Shown in pieces: positions 1-12,724 of a DNA stretch of 64,000 nt. Numbering within the stretch: the stretch's first letter is position 1; each line of letters starts with the position of its first letter. Source of the stretch: Macrotrachela quadricornifera (Eukaryota; Rotifera; Eurotatoria; Philodinida; Philodinidae). The DNA lies in NCBI GenBank assembly GCA_022393335.1, contig JAJEKB010020521.1, forward strand, positions 193,800 through 257,799. Reading direction: 5' to 3'. A program made the translations under genes and the position numbers. The notes under the pieces were generated by a model. The model was not told the origin of the DNA. It was given only the letters and a program-made list of their open reading frames with translations, and searched no databases.

Positions 1-62
1 AAAAAGTCATTCTTGAGGAGGAGATTAACTGACTCCGACGTAGGTCTATAACTTTTAATCTC

Positions 63-798
63 TATTGCAAAAGTCTTCGTACAAAATATTTATTCATTTT
101 TCAGTCATCTAAACTTAATTAGTGAGGATCAAAACATTTCTCTTACGTATGATTGATTAAGAATAAGCCAAAATTTTAACATAATCGAAAATAATATTTG
201 TGCATAATTTTATTGAATATATTTTTATGTTTTGATTAAAATCTATCTAACGTAAAATAAAAAAAGATTTGTATCAGTCAGTTTTGCAAAGTATGCTATT
301 TATTTTGATTTTACATGTAGAAGTAAAGATACAAAATCTGTTGTAATAAAAATAGAACATTTCAGCAACACTGATTTCTTCACAGAATAATATTTAACCT
401 ACTGATCAATTCTAAGGAAAATGTTGTTAACCTATTATTCATTTGAGTTTAGACCTATAAATACCCTTTCAGGATTGTTTAAAAATATAACCTACACAAA
501 TAGTCAATAAGGAGAAAACTTGTCATTTTTCCTTTCTGTTCAGTGATAATTTACAACTAGTCAACTTTGAGCAAAATTTATATTCTAAATATATCTTAGA
601 GAAGAGACGACATGACTGATTCTGACGACTTACAACAGTTGAAGATGACTTTTTGTGCAAACGTTATTTTCAACTATGTTAAAATTTTGGCTTATCATCA
701 ATCAAATATAAGTGAGAGAAATATTTTGATCCTCACTAATTAAGTTTAGATGACTGAAAAATGAATAAAAATTTTGTACAAAGACTTCTGCCACAGGG
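63..798. mobile_element. Inverted-repeat element (foldback or MITE-like)
   Basis: The left arm at about 63-207 is repeated in inverted orientation at about 649-798. Shared blocks include TTTTTCAGTCATCTAAACTT and AGCCAAAATTTTAACAT, with scattered mismatches and small gaps, so the copy is not fresh. The roughly 440 bp between the arms has no recognisable coding sequence. The structure fits a non-autonomous DNA transposon, but no target-site duplication was defined and the class is unknown. Confidence 0.6.
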
Positions 799-1560
799 GT
801 TATTTTAATGAAGTAGTTGTAATGATGAATCGGTCTTTCATACATAGATATTTGACTACTCTATTATGTTGGGAACACATAGTAGAGTAATGACTAATTA
901 TTACTTATAATATTCGATACCCGAAAGGATTGCCTTTTGTTTTAAAATAACTTTCACGAGTAGCACAATAAATCTGAATAAGCATTTGTCTTCTGCTATT
1001 GATTTGTTAACGTTCTCGAATCATTGTTATGTTCAATAGAAATTTACTTCAATTATGCTTATATGCTTCCAACCGAAATTTTTACTTACAACAGTAGAAG
1101 GACTATTAAAATAGATAGCGATTTCAATAACGAGATATCTTTATTGAAACTAATAAAATCGAATACGAGCTGTATCATTCGAAGATACTTGATCATTCTA
1201 TACATACAAGAGAGCAACATGAATTTTTCTACATATTAAATCAGTTTTCTGGAAATACAAAATGTATGCAACTGTTCTGAGAAACAATTTTAAAAAATAT
1301 GCAACAAAGTACAAGGCGCATTAGACTGAAATTGTCCACATAATCCTAAATATATCCAACCATTAGATTACAATAGTGGCGCTTAAATTACATCTTTTAA
1401 AAGAATCCAATGAAAAAAAATGTTGTAGTGTCCTATTATACTGCACTGAAGAAAGTTTGTGTCGTACATCCGTGACTTTGTTTGAAAGTTAATGTTCAAG
1501 AATGTGATGACATATTTAGCTTGTTTCGTTCACGAATTATGAGAGTTGTTCTGATACCTC

Positions 1561-1689
1561 CGATTTTAACCACTTAATCTTGTATCATTCCGAAAGAGAT
1601 CAAGATTAGAGGTTTCATATCTTTGTGAAATAAAAAAAAAATAGGCAATCTCTTTCAGATTGATTCAAGATCAAGTGGCTGAAAATCTG
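1561..1689. repeat. Hairpin with arms of about 40 bp
   Basis: The left arm 1561-1600 pairs with 1648-1689 with a handful of mismatches (shared GAAAGAGAT and ATCTTG blocks), around a 47 bp spacer containing an A-run. It could be a small MITE or a relic of one. Nothing in it suggests a structured RNA gene. Confidence 0.55.
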
Positions 1690-2018
1690 ATTGACTTATC
1701 ATTAAGCAATAAAATATAATCGAAATATTTTTTAATATAAAAACTATTTTGATCTATATTATCGATTCATTATTATAAACAAAAATAAATTAATTTCAAT
1801 TTATTTATTTTCATGAAATAACTAAAGACAAAAAATAAAATAAAAATAAAACAATACATTGAATATCATCATTATCCAATTCAAATATACATATACATTC
1901 AATGAATATAAATTTTTTTGTTTCTCATGTCGAATTGTTCGAATAGTTTTTTAAATGATGACATCTACTAATAAATGAAAAAATACAACAGAAATATGAA
2001 CAATTAATGAGATTGCTT

Positions 2019-2056
2019 AAAAAAATAAAATAAAATAAAATAAAATAAAATAAAAA
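2019..2056. repeat. AAAAT microsatellite
   Basis: A near-perfect run of AAAAT pentamers lies just beyond the stop codon of the minus-strand kinase gene, so it is probably within or next to that gene's 3' UTR. Confidence 0.85.
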
Positions 2057-2074
2057 ACAAAATAAACTTTTTTT

Positions 2075-4347
2075 TTAAAATTCCGTTGTTGTGAGATTAA
2101 TGGGTTGTTGTTGTTCATGAGGATAATGATTATGATGAGAATGAAAATCAATTAAAAATGAATGATGTATAAGTTCTGAGGCTGTTGGACGTTGATGATA
2201 ATCTTTTGTTAGACATGCATCAATAAATTCTCTTGCTGAATTAGAAACATTGTCTGGTAATTTATATCTAAATTTGCAATAATAACTAAATATTATTAAA
2301 TTTTTATTGAATTTTATTTACTCAGGTTTATCACAAGTAGCTATATGAAATATAGCTGCAATTGGTTGTAAATTTTGCCATGGTGGTCCTGTAGTTAACA
2401 CTAAAAATTTTAAAATAAATAAAAAAATTTTCATTTATACAAATTCTTCTCTTTACTTTCAACAATTGTACAACCAAGACTCCTTAAATAAATAACAATA
2501 ATAAATTTTTCTCTAAATTTCTATTTAAATATCTTACCAAATATCTGCTTTACGTCCAAAAATACTTCCTTGAATTATTTCTGGCGCTGTCCAATGAGCT
2601 GTACCTAAAAAAAAACAAAAGAAAAATCGATATTTCATTTTTAAATTTTAAAAATAATTCTCTTACCAATTGTTCCCGAATCCGGTTGATTTTGATTAGT
2701 TATCGCAATAAGTCGTCTTGACGTACCAAAATCACCTAATTTTATATTACCAGATATATCTCTTAAGATATTCGCACCTTAAAAAAGAAGAATTCAAATT
2801 AATTATTTCTTTTAATAAAAACTATTTACATTTAATATCACGATGTATATAACGATTTTCATGTAAGTATACCAAACCTTCAAGTATTTGTCTTGTATAT
2901 TTTCTTGTTAATTGTTCTGTCAATGCACCATAATTTAATATTTGTTCACGTACGGAACCACCTGTCATATATTCCATAAATATTTGTAAATAATCATCAG
3001 TTCGTAATGCACCATGATATCGAACAATACGTTCATGATCAAGTTGTTTATATATATTTATTTCACATTCAAGAATTTTAACTTCCTAAAAAATTTATTT
3101 ATTTATTTATTTATTTAAATTTAATTTATTTAAAATAATATACTCGTGATGTTTCAGAATTAAGTCCACGAATAGGAATTTGTTTAATTGCTAATTCACT
3201 ACCAGTATCAACATCATAGCAAAGAAAAACTTTACCAAATGCACCTAAATTTGACTTTTAATAAATAATAAATTATTTTTTATATTTACCTTGTCCTAAT
3301 ATTCGTCCTAATTTCCAATTAGAAGGTGTTTGTGGAGCTAAAATATAAAAAAAAAGGAATTAGATTTATTTATTTTGAAATAATTTTCTTACATCTACAA
3401 TGAAGACCAGAACAAGTACATTGTGTACGAAGAGATTCACTTGAACCTGAACTTATGTGAGATGAATTACTAATTGAATTTATCGCACTACCACCGCTTA
3501 CATTCGATGATGATGTTGTACGTCGAACAAAGGATGTAGCTAAGAGAAAAAAAAGAAGTATTTGAATTAAAATAAAAAATTAAGAAAATTTACCTGGTAA
3601 ACGTCGTCTTGAATTATGTTCACTTCCACTTGATTCTCGACTGGCAACAGATGAACCACCACTTGAATATGTATCATCACTCTATTAAAAATATTAGAAA
3701 ACAAGCCAAAAAAACATACAATATTCAATCGAAATATAAAACTAACTGATTCAGGTATAAAAAGTCCTCCATCTTTTGATATTGGTGATTCATTTGTTGT
3801 ATTTGTTGCTGCACGTCGTCTTTGTGGTGCAATTGTACCTGGTGGTGGTGAATCTAGACTAGTATCATCAAGTTCAGGAGTTTGTCCATCATCTGATATT
3901 GTACCTGAATCATCATGATTATTAACTGGCATTATTCGAGAAGGTGTATGGCCTTTTTTTCTTGTTAATGAAAAATTAAGTTTATTTGTTCCATTTGCAT
4001 CAGCAATAGCAATTACTTTACTTAAATCTTCATCATTTCTAATTGGTAAACGTAATGCATCATCTCGTGAAAATAAACATCGAATAAGATCAATTGATGC
4101 TAAAGTACGACTACCAAATAAATTTTGAATACACTTAAGTAAATCTGAATAACTAAATGGTTTTGGCAAACAACATGCTCGCACTTGACCATCTAATTCA
4201 AATTTTACCGTCTAAAAATAGATTTTTTTAATTTCGAAAAGAAAATACAATTAAAAATAATTGTACTTGTTCTCGTGGTTTTTTACGTTGAATTGCTTGT
4301 TCTAATTTTGCTTCAATTGTTGCCAATACATTCGTTTGATTTGCCAT
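2075..4347 (-). CDS. MEKK2/3-like MAP kinase kinase kinase (PB1 plus kinase)
   Basis: This multi-exon gene encodes an N-terminal PB1-type domain followed by a Ser/Thr-rich linker and a C-terminal protein kinase domain, the order seen in animal MAP3K2/MAP3K3. The first coding exon is 4347-4267 and the second starts at 4211. In the kinase domain I read the glycine loop (GQGAFGKV, split by an intron), the lysine motif ELAIKQI, the catalytic [15 protein letters not shown], and the segment GTAHWTAPE with GRKADIWSLG. Family knowledge: MEKK2/3 act in the cytosol upstream of MEK5-ERK5, JNK and p38, with PB1 binding MEK5. The catalytic residues look intact, so an active kinase is expected. The activation segment differs from the usual GTPYWMSPE. 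Introns are mostly 45-70 bp. The start is the first in-frame ATG before the PB1 segment. MAP3K2 and MAP3K3 cannot be told apart here. Confidence 0.9.
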
Positions 4348-6654
4348 AATTATTAATAATCACCTTATCTCATAATAATCTAAAAAAAAATTTTATCTAT
4401 ATAATTTTCTATTGAATAAGAAATAAAATATGCGCAAAAATAATAAAAGCAAATGAAAATGAAAAAAGAGTCAAAAAGACCTACCGTTTCCAGCTGTTTG
4501 TCATCAATGAAAAGAATCTTAATTTACAAGCTGATACAAAACTTTCAATAGAAAGAACAAGGGTATAATAAACTCAATTTCTTCTATCGTTATATGTGAT
4601 AGTCAATCAATCAAATAGTGAAAAAAAATACTTTCATCAATCAATATAGAAATTTGAATGTATAAAAAACATTCTTTCATTGAGTCACAAATAGAAAAAA
4701 AAAAAAGAAGTATCAAACTTTACATGCTGAAATGTCGTCGTTACTGTCGACAATTTACAAAAAGAACACACACACACACACACACATGGAAGACAATAGA
4801 ACGCAAAAAAAAGACGAAAGTAAAAGAAAACTATCACATGTTTTTCTTTTTCGTGTTCTTCATATTTTGGATGTAAATTTAAAAAAAAGAAATTTTTCAT
4901 CCATAAATTTATAGAAAATGATCGAATCTTCTAACCTGCGAATAGTAAAATTTTAACTAAAAGAACAATTTGGAAACATATCGAATAAAATTGAAAATAA
5001 TTCTAAAACAAATAAAAATAAAATATAAAATTAATTTAATATATGAATTTATATTCCTAAGAATCAAATATGAATATATTCATTATATATAATATTGTTT
5101 TTTTGCATCTCATTGTTAAGGTAAAATGAATAAAAAATAAAATCGAAATAAAAAACATCTATTGGATAGAAGAGAAAAAATTTGTCGATAGTGAAAAGAT
5201 TGTAAAGAAAAATAATAATCAAGTGAACAATTCATGTATATTAATAAATAACAATAATAGATTTATTTTTATCGTACTTGAACAAAATGAAATTCGAATG
5301 TAAGTATTTCAAAAATTAAATCTATTAATACATTTTTGTATTTTTTTAACGCTATAAAGTATGACATTGTCTATAGACTTTTAAACGAGAATTCTTTTAA
5401 CTAAATAGTTTCAGTCGTATATAATAGTAGTGATGAATAATTGTTACTCTTCAAATAAAGACATTATAATGTTACAAATGAATTATCGATGAATATATAT
5501 ATATATCAAAGTAGTCGACATGGAAAAAAACAAAGACTAAAATTTCTTAACCTTATGGTCTATATGCTCTGTATTAAGTCTACCATTCTGTACTAAATGA
5601 CGCTCGTTCTATCGTTTCTAATGTTTTTTATGTATCTGCTACTTAGATACTACTACTGTGTTAGTTGTTAGCACTCAATTTAATATATGATTTTCACCTT
5701 GATTAGTATTCACTTTCTAGATAACAATAATAGGTATAAACACACAATCGTTTATAGACGTAAAAGAATACTAATAGGAAAATTCATTGATACATGATAA
5801 GAAAAGACAAAAATCATTCATGTTTTATATTTAGACATATACAAATGACTAAATGACACGAATTAGTTTGTGACGTATACAGTGCGTAGAGAATATGACA
5901 TTGTGTAGTGCATTAACATATAATCGATAGATAGCGAATAATATACAGGTTTATATGATAGTTTTGATATATTTATGTCATTCTATAGCGATATTATTAT
6001 ACTGTCATGTGTGCATGTTATTTATCTCTCAAACAAGGTTTTTTTAACAAAATGAAAATAATATCTAGCAATGTATTTTTTAAACAACACTGACATAGAT
6101 GCCTGTAGGACAAGGCATAGTAGAATAGATTACTTATATTTTGTAGAGTTCTACAAGAATGATTGTTTGCTGATATTTAATTCATTTTCATATGATACTT
6201 TAATTAAATGTGACTATAGTTACAATGATCAACAAAGTTTCATTTCATTTGATTAGTAATCATGAAAATAGAGATAACGAGGTTCAATTCTTTATAGAAT
6301 ATTGAAATTATATTCGTCTTAGAATTTCACTACAAACAATTGTATATACACCAAATCACTACGTTAAAAATATATGTACTTTGATTTTATCAAAAGCTCT
6401 AAGAACATTGATTGCAGTTTTATCAACCAATCAACATTTAAGAATTATGTCTTGTCTATAGTAATATCTATATACAATAATACTATTTTGGATTTAATTC
6501 TGATACCCTTCCAAATAAAATGCAAATTTCAATTAAAAAAAAATAACGAATGAATGATGAATTCTACCAATACTAAAATAGAATTTTCACAAGAAATTTA
6601 CAATACTGTTTTGGTAAAAATTCAGTTATATTTCTTGACGGATAATGACGATTA
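4348..6654. other. Gene-poor AT-rich intergenic stretch
   Basis: No recognisable gene. It begins with the likely promoter and 5' UTR of the minus-strand kinase gene. A CA microsatellite lies at 4766-4786 and creates short spurious open frames on both strands. The rest is AT-rich sequence with no conserved motif that I could identify. Confidence 0.55.
4766..4786. repeat. CA dinucleotide microsatellite
   Basis: About ten uninterrupted AC units lie roughly 420 bp upstream of the kinase gene start. They are responsible for the Thr-His and Cys-Val runs in the open frames here, which are not genes. Confidence 0.9.
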
Positions 6655-6658
6655 TAAA

Positions 6659-9600
6659 TAGGGTGATCAAAAAATTCTAAGAATTTACCGTACTCTGTTC
6701 AAGGAAATGACATTTACTCTATTTCGCTATAATATATATTCGCGGTGATGATCGTGATATTCCTTGGAGAGTTTCGTCTTTTTAATCCACCTTTGATGTA
6801 TCCTTTCAAAGTAAAAAACAGGTATCTAATTAGTCTCTTTGATTATTACTAGATACCGACGTGATCAATATTTTTTGACCATGATCGTGACCGTGAGTCA
6901 CGGAAATTTTACTGCTTGCATAAGTCCCATATTGTTCTGACAGCCATATACATATGTATTGTTACACAAATAGGCCTGTTCTACACTACTGATGCCGAAT
7001 TCAACAGGGAAGCAATCACCTTCTCCTTTTTCTTTCTGAGACGAGCGCTTCTGTTCTCCTCGAGAAAGGCAGACGAAAAATGAGTTAATACTACCTTGAG
7101 TTATTCTTAAAAAGTGGTTTTCACCCACAATCACTCTTCTTTTTGAAAGTTCTAGACCCTTCACTGACACCAGGAAGACGAATATTTGTTTTATACGGTT
7201 TTGAAACAGTGAGTAACTGAGGGTGTGCAGCAAGGTGATCGCACCTCATTCAAAAAAGATTTTTTGATTTTACTCAATAAAAAAGAGCGAAAACATCTTT
7301 CTCTTGAAAAATTGATTCAACATATTTTAAAAGTATATTAAGTTAATAAATCTTTTAAAATCGCATTAAAATTAATATCTCATTCAAAATTAAATTTATT
7401 TGTGTTCCAAATGAACTTAACAAATGGATACTTCATCTTAGACTTTGATCGATACATTAACTCATATGTCGAATTATCCATCATTTTAATATAAAGTCAC
7501 TATCGCATTATTGTTCTAGTGTAGAAGGTTTCATCAAACGCTGAATAAACATTGTTTCTATTTGTGAAAATTATAACATGATAGCTATTAGTGGTGTAAG
7601 AAAATGATAAAAAGTGATTTACATTCAGACTAATTGTAAAATTGAAACATCTCAAAAAGTTACCAAAGAAAAGTTGTCGTAATTGCTTTAATAATATCCA
7701 CATGAGATTTAAGAAACTGGCCGTTTTATGGCCACATGGAAAGTTTATCGTGACTGACCGTGACCAGCTGTTAGTCACGGTGGTCACGCCGATGTTTAGT
7801 TCTGACTGGGTACTGCCTTGAGCTGAACTATAGGTCAGTAAATGACAAATACTTTCTTTTTCTTCAATATTTTATAATTATTGGGAAGTGAGACTGCTGA
7901 AGTATCAGTGCTACATATGATATTTATTTATTTAATGACTCTTGTATTACTATATGCTCATTCGTTGCTATCAGTCAGAATAATGTATAATTCATTATAT
8001 CTTTGTTGGGCTTTCATAAGGCTCACAATCGCAACAATTCGTTTATATGATCATGCGTTAACTACGTCTTGTCACTATTGACAATTATTAAAAATGATAG
8101 ATCTCTTTCATCATATCTTATACAGTACGCTACTTCTTAAATGACTATTGCTCCAATCAGAGAGAATTCGTTCTTATTTTAACAGTAATCAAAAAATACA
8201 ATTGACTATCTAAACGTTATAGAAAACTTCTTCATCATAATAAACTTTAGCTACTACAAATTTTTAATATCAGTTCTTGCTATTCATGTTTATTTATATA
8301 AATGTCATTTCCAAATAATATTGATATCTTCATAGAATACTGTAAGCGTTGCAGCTAGAGATTCGTCTCTTTATTCAAAATGAAAGTATGTTAAATCAGA
8401 ATGATACGTTGAAATTCAACTCGACTTGCGACTGTTGTCCATTTCAGAATTATATGGCAATGGAAATTTTTCGAATAACTTTTTCTAGTAGCAAGATGGA
8501 GACGAGGAATTTTCTCCGTTGGAAAGAATAGATGAGAACACATCGAATCATATACAGATGGTTTTTTCAAACCACTTTTCTGAAGGTTTTACTTGAAATT
8601 TCAACAAAAACAGCATGTCTGTCATGGTCACGATATTGTTTTAATGATGTTCCGAGGTGCGTTAGAGCCGCCAATCACAGACCTACAAAGCCGTGTCATG
8701 ATTCTATTCCTAATTCATACTAATAAAATATTGAAACCATCGGCAGACACAATTTACCATCTCATTTTCAAAGAAATTTTGAGGGTGAGGAGAAGTGGTT
8801 TTACTCTAACCCTATCACGCTAGAAAATGACTTTTAAGATTTACCGTTGCTCGAAATAGTGTCAATGACATTTTAGAGGAGGTTTCTTTATCAAATATAA
8901 TTCATTATTTCGAAAAATTATTTTGATGCTTCAGAAATAAATAACTTAGTTTAATAAATAGGAATAACGATAGGCAAAATTGACTAGAACTATTCGAGTG
9001 TATCTTTATCAATGAGCAGAAAAATTTGAGCATAATTAAGAAAATTATTACATGACTGTGATGTTAATATTATTATCATCCTTCAAAATTTAATAAAGAA
9101 CACTGATGACAATTACAAAAAAATATGATTTAATATAATAGTATAATATTAACAAGTACACATCCAGTCCACCAGTAGGGACTAGGGCTGATGCATATCT
9201 ATTTCTAGTAGAAACCCTATATTCATATGAACGACACTGGTTCCTCATTATTGTCAGGACAAAGCATAGGATTGTTCAGGCCATATGAACGAGAGTCTCC
9301 ACTAACTCCTATATCACCCCGAACAACACTATGTTTCACCAGGATAATAGTAGAGAAAATCCTGCTAAAATCTAATAGAAACGATTAGAAAACAAAGAAT
9401 GACTCAAATGTATTCAAGAGTTGGAATATCCTATCATTTCTGAGAGTGTCAAGGGTTATTGTTACTTGACGGACGAATCTTACCTCTGAGCTTAAATTCC
9501 ATCAATAATTTTGATCGAAGATTGCCATAGTAAATCTGAGTCTGTTAACTACTATTGATATCATATAAATTCAGTCGCTATCTGAAAATCTCTTTCATTT

Positions 9601-9800
9601 CTTTTGAGGTCGAAATATCTGATAGAATTCAGATATAATTTAGGAGTCAAACTGTTAAATTCAAAACAATATCTCAAGATTCAGTTAAAAGAATGAAACG
9701 TCTCGTGAAATATTATGACCATTGCCTTTAATATATAATATAGCGAAATGGATCAAACACAGGACATTCCGAGAACTTTTTGATCATTTTATGTACAATA
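6659..9800. mobile_element. Possible decayed transposon bounded by inverted repeats
   Basis: The segment 6659-6785 is matched in inverted orientation by about 9680-9800. Shared blocks include TGATCAAAAA, ATTTCGCTATA followed by TATATATT, and a GAGA-TTTCGTC-like block. Identity is only moderate, so this is an old pair. Inside are GTGAC-rich palindromes (6880-6902 and 7749-7788) and short open frames on both strands, such as 6898-7233 and 7500-7787 on the minus strand and 8593-8823 on the plus strand. None has a transposase motif that I recognise. Base composition is more mixed than in the neighbouring sequence, which fits ancient coding DNA. Class unknown; the element call is inference from the flanking repeats. 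Confidence 0.4.
7749..7788. repeat. GTGAC-rich palindrome
   Basis: The left arm CGTGACTGACCGTGAC (7749-7764) and right arm GTCACGGTGGTCACG (7774-7788) are complementary except for one small bulge and a mismatch, with a 9 bp loop. A related motif lies at 6880-6902. It could be a transposase-binding site or a sub-terminal palindrome of the surrounding old element. Confidence 0.6.
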
Positions 9801-10182
9801 TTACTATATATCACTAGATGTAGATTTAATATAAACAAATCGATCATAAATCAACGAATGCTAGGGAAATTAATGAAGGTGACTATTATGTCAGCAAGAT
9901 AGTTTTACATCAAAAACTTTATTTTGCATCTTCTTCGAATTAAATATCAATAAAGATAAAACTATACATTACAATTATTTTGTCAAATACTATAGGAAAT
10001 ATTTTATTAATAAAAAAAATATTAATACAAACAAAGATTTGCAAAAATTTTTCATCAATTATAAATACTTAAAACTTTTATTGAAACTAAATACTTTATT
10101 ATTTTTTGAATGAGAAATAACTACATACAAAGTAAAAGAAAAAAGTTAAAGGAAATGTTTATTAAATAAAATAATTATTCTT
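9801..10182. other. Short AT-rich intergenic stretch
   Basis: Nothing recognisable. It lies just downstream of the minus-strand membrane-protein gene and probably contains its 3' UTR. Confidence 0.5.
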
Positions 10183-11785
10183 TTATAGAAAATCTTCATC
10201 ATCTCGAAGTAATTCTCGACGACTAAGATTTTGTCGAATTCCTCTATGTGTTTCATTTTCTTCTTGAACTGATGCAAATTGACCTTGTGGTGATGTTATT
10301 TGTGCTCGTCGTCCATCAGTTGATGGATCAACTGTGTGTTGACGTTGAGTACGATAATCATCACTTCGACGACGACTTAAATAACTTTCACTTTTACGTC
10401 GAAGATATTCGGGGAGTTTATGTATAGCAGGAATTTGAAGAGTTTTACCACCATCACCCTCAGTACCAGCAGAAGTACCAGATGTTGAAGATTTTCGTGC
10501 ACCTGCATTCGATAGACGTTTTGGTGGTGGATCATCTCTTTTTCGTTGTTCTAGAAATAAATATATATATATATACTCAAAATTTAATAAAAAAAATAAT
10601 AATAAATTCAAACTAACTTTCAAGTGCGATTTTAGCATATTTTTCTTCAACTAATTTATTCCATCGATCTTCTAATAAATTATGTGGAATTTGTTTTTTC
10701 AATTCACGTATAATACGTTTTGTCATAAAAAAGTCAATACAGAATAATACATTGAAACACATAAATATACCCATTACTGTACCAAATACAGCGGCAAGTA
10801 CAACTGCAAGACGATAATCATAATAAGTAATACCATGAAAACAATTTTCTTCAGTGTCTGATGTTGACTTTGTACTTGGAGGTGATATATGTAATGAAAC
10901 AATTGTTGTTTTTATTTGAATAGGTCGTGGATTACCTGTTCCATTAGCAATAACTAATATTGTATTATCATTTCCATTTGACATACTTCCTGATGCAAAA
11001 TATAAACCTCGATCAATAACAAATTGAAGATTACTATATGTTCCAAGTGTATTTAATGGACGAAAAGCTGTTATACATCCCATGGAATCAAAAACAACTT
11101 GATAAATACCTGTTCTTTCATCAAGTACATAAGCATATACATCAGCTGATAGTTCATCAAATACTATTAAACGAAGATCAGATAATTGAGGTATTGAACT
11201 GCAACAGTCAAGATCATTTGTATCAAAATTAGCACAAGAATAAGCTGTTTTATCAGTTATAACAAATAATCGATTTAAAAAACTACTATAAGCAACAGAA
11301 CGTACTGTATCTGTAATATTTTGTGGTATTGTTATTGTTGTTGTCATTAAACCACTCATAGAAAATAATGTTACAACACCTGTTTCATCTGTATGAAAAG
11401 CACGTCTATTAAAAACATCTGATGTAAATGAATTTAATTTATTTATATTTGCTGTATTGAATGAAATTGGAAGTAGATAAACAGTTGAATCAGTTTCTTC
11501 AAGTGCAACTAATTGACATAAATAAACACTACTATTACCACTTGCATTGGTAAAAAGAATATAAAGATGACGATTATCTGAATCATATATAGTATTTATA
11601 ATAGTCATATTACTTGGTGCTGTAAAAATTTCTTTCAATGCATCATCACCACCATATTCAACTGGTTGCATAACTGATACTTTTTTAGTTGTTGAAACAA
11701 TAACAGAACCAACTGGAATTGGATTATAAGCACCATATATAATTGTTAATAATGAAATCAAAATTATTAATAATATTGATTTCAT
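10183..11785 (-). CDS. Unknown type I single-pass membrane protein
   Basis: Two exons joined at an intron between about 10611 and 10539 (donor GTTAGT) give a protein of about 511 residues. The N-terminus MKSILLIILISLLTIIYG is a clear signal peptide, so I start at 11785 rather than at the ATG 48 bp upstream, which would add an Asn-rich leader. The ectodomain of roughly 310 residues has several N-glycosylation sequons, a few cysteines (including a CC pair) and repeated strand-like blocks resembling a propeller or lectin fold, though I cannot assign a family. One transmembrane helix (LAVVLAAVFGTVMGIF) is followed by a cytosolic tail rich in Arg, Ser and acidic residues, ending LLRDDEDFL. The tail contains a YLRRKSESYLSRRRSDD-like stretch that could be phosphorylated. 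No function is proposed. Confidence 0.8.
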
Positions 11786-11833
11786 TTTTAATTTTAATAT
11801 AAATATATTATTATTATTATTATTTAAGCACAA

Positions 11834-12724
11834 AAAAGAAACTTATTTTTTGACGTCTTCTGTATTGTAACTTATTTTTCGTTTTTCGTTATGTATACAT
11901 ATTGCTTTCGTAGTTACGGTTGATTGCTTTAGTACATTTTTTTCACATAATGCTAATCATAATGGTTACTTATGATTCGTCAAATAAATTCACATGCTTA
12001 CTTCGTCTATTTATGTGCACATATATAAATAAACAATCGTAGAAGAATTATGATGAAATATGAATAAAGATAAAAATATATTAATTGAAACAACAAGTTT
12101 TTAAATATAAAATATGTAAAGAAAAATGAAAGAATAATTTTTTTTGCTACAAGATTACTTTCAAGTGTCATTCATACTTTTATATATTAGTATATTAAAA
12201 TTCTAAATGAATAAACCTTTTCGATGACGATATTAACGACAAATTATCTTTTAGAAGAAGAATAAAATAATCAATCAAAATGCATTATATAATACAAGAA
12301 AAGTCAAGTCATTTCAAAGCTATAGAATGATAAGAAATTAAATCTGTAAATGAAGAGTACAAAAAGAGATTGAAGAAAAAACGGAAATCTTCATTTTCAA
12401 TAAATAGGTCAAAAATATTATAAATTTTTATAAAAAAAATAATTTGTATATCTTCTTTTACAGACATTTTTAACAATCGTTTTATATTACAATGGGGATA
12501 GTTCACCGAGAGTATTGTATTTCATATTGCATAGTTATATATGTATATAAGCAAATTTATTTATTTTGTCAAATATTATTGATATATAATAAAATAAAGA
12601 CAGTTCCTGAGTATTACACGAAGGAAATATAATTACAAGAGAATGAAAAAGGAAAAGAAAACAGCACATTATATCAAGATTTTTTTTTTTGTGAATTTTC
12701 AAAAACACAAATTTATTATTTTCA
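11834..12724. other. Intergenic stretch
   Basis: No coding sequence with recognisable features. It should hold the promoter of the membrane-protein gene at its left and the 3' UTR of the TMEM198-like gene at its right. Confidence 0.5.

Larger units (their letters stand above)
1..2074. other. Gene-poor stretch upstream of the MEKK gene 3' end
   Basis: No coding sequence with conserved features was found on either strand; the longest open frames are short and low in complexity. The stretch contains a long inverted repeat at about 63-798, a hairpin at 1561-1689 and an AAAAT microsatellite at 2019-2056, each listed separately. The remainder is AT-rich unique-looking sequence. It lies downstream of the minus-strand kinase gene, so its right edge should include that gene's 3' UTR. 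Confidence 0.6.

Noticed and set aside
4658..4914. Three overlapping short open frames on both strands
   Set aside because: They are created by the CA microsatellite and A/T runs and show no conserved sequence.
11786..11833. Upstream ATG giving an Asn-rich leader on the membrane protein
   Set aside because: It would bury the signal peptide behind 16 residues encoded by an AAT repeat; the second ATG gives a proper signal peptide.
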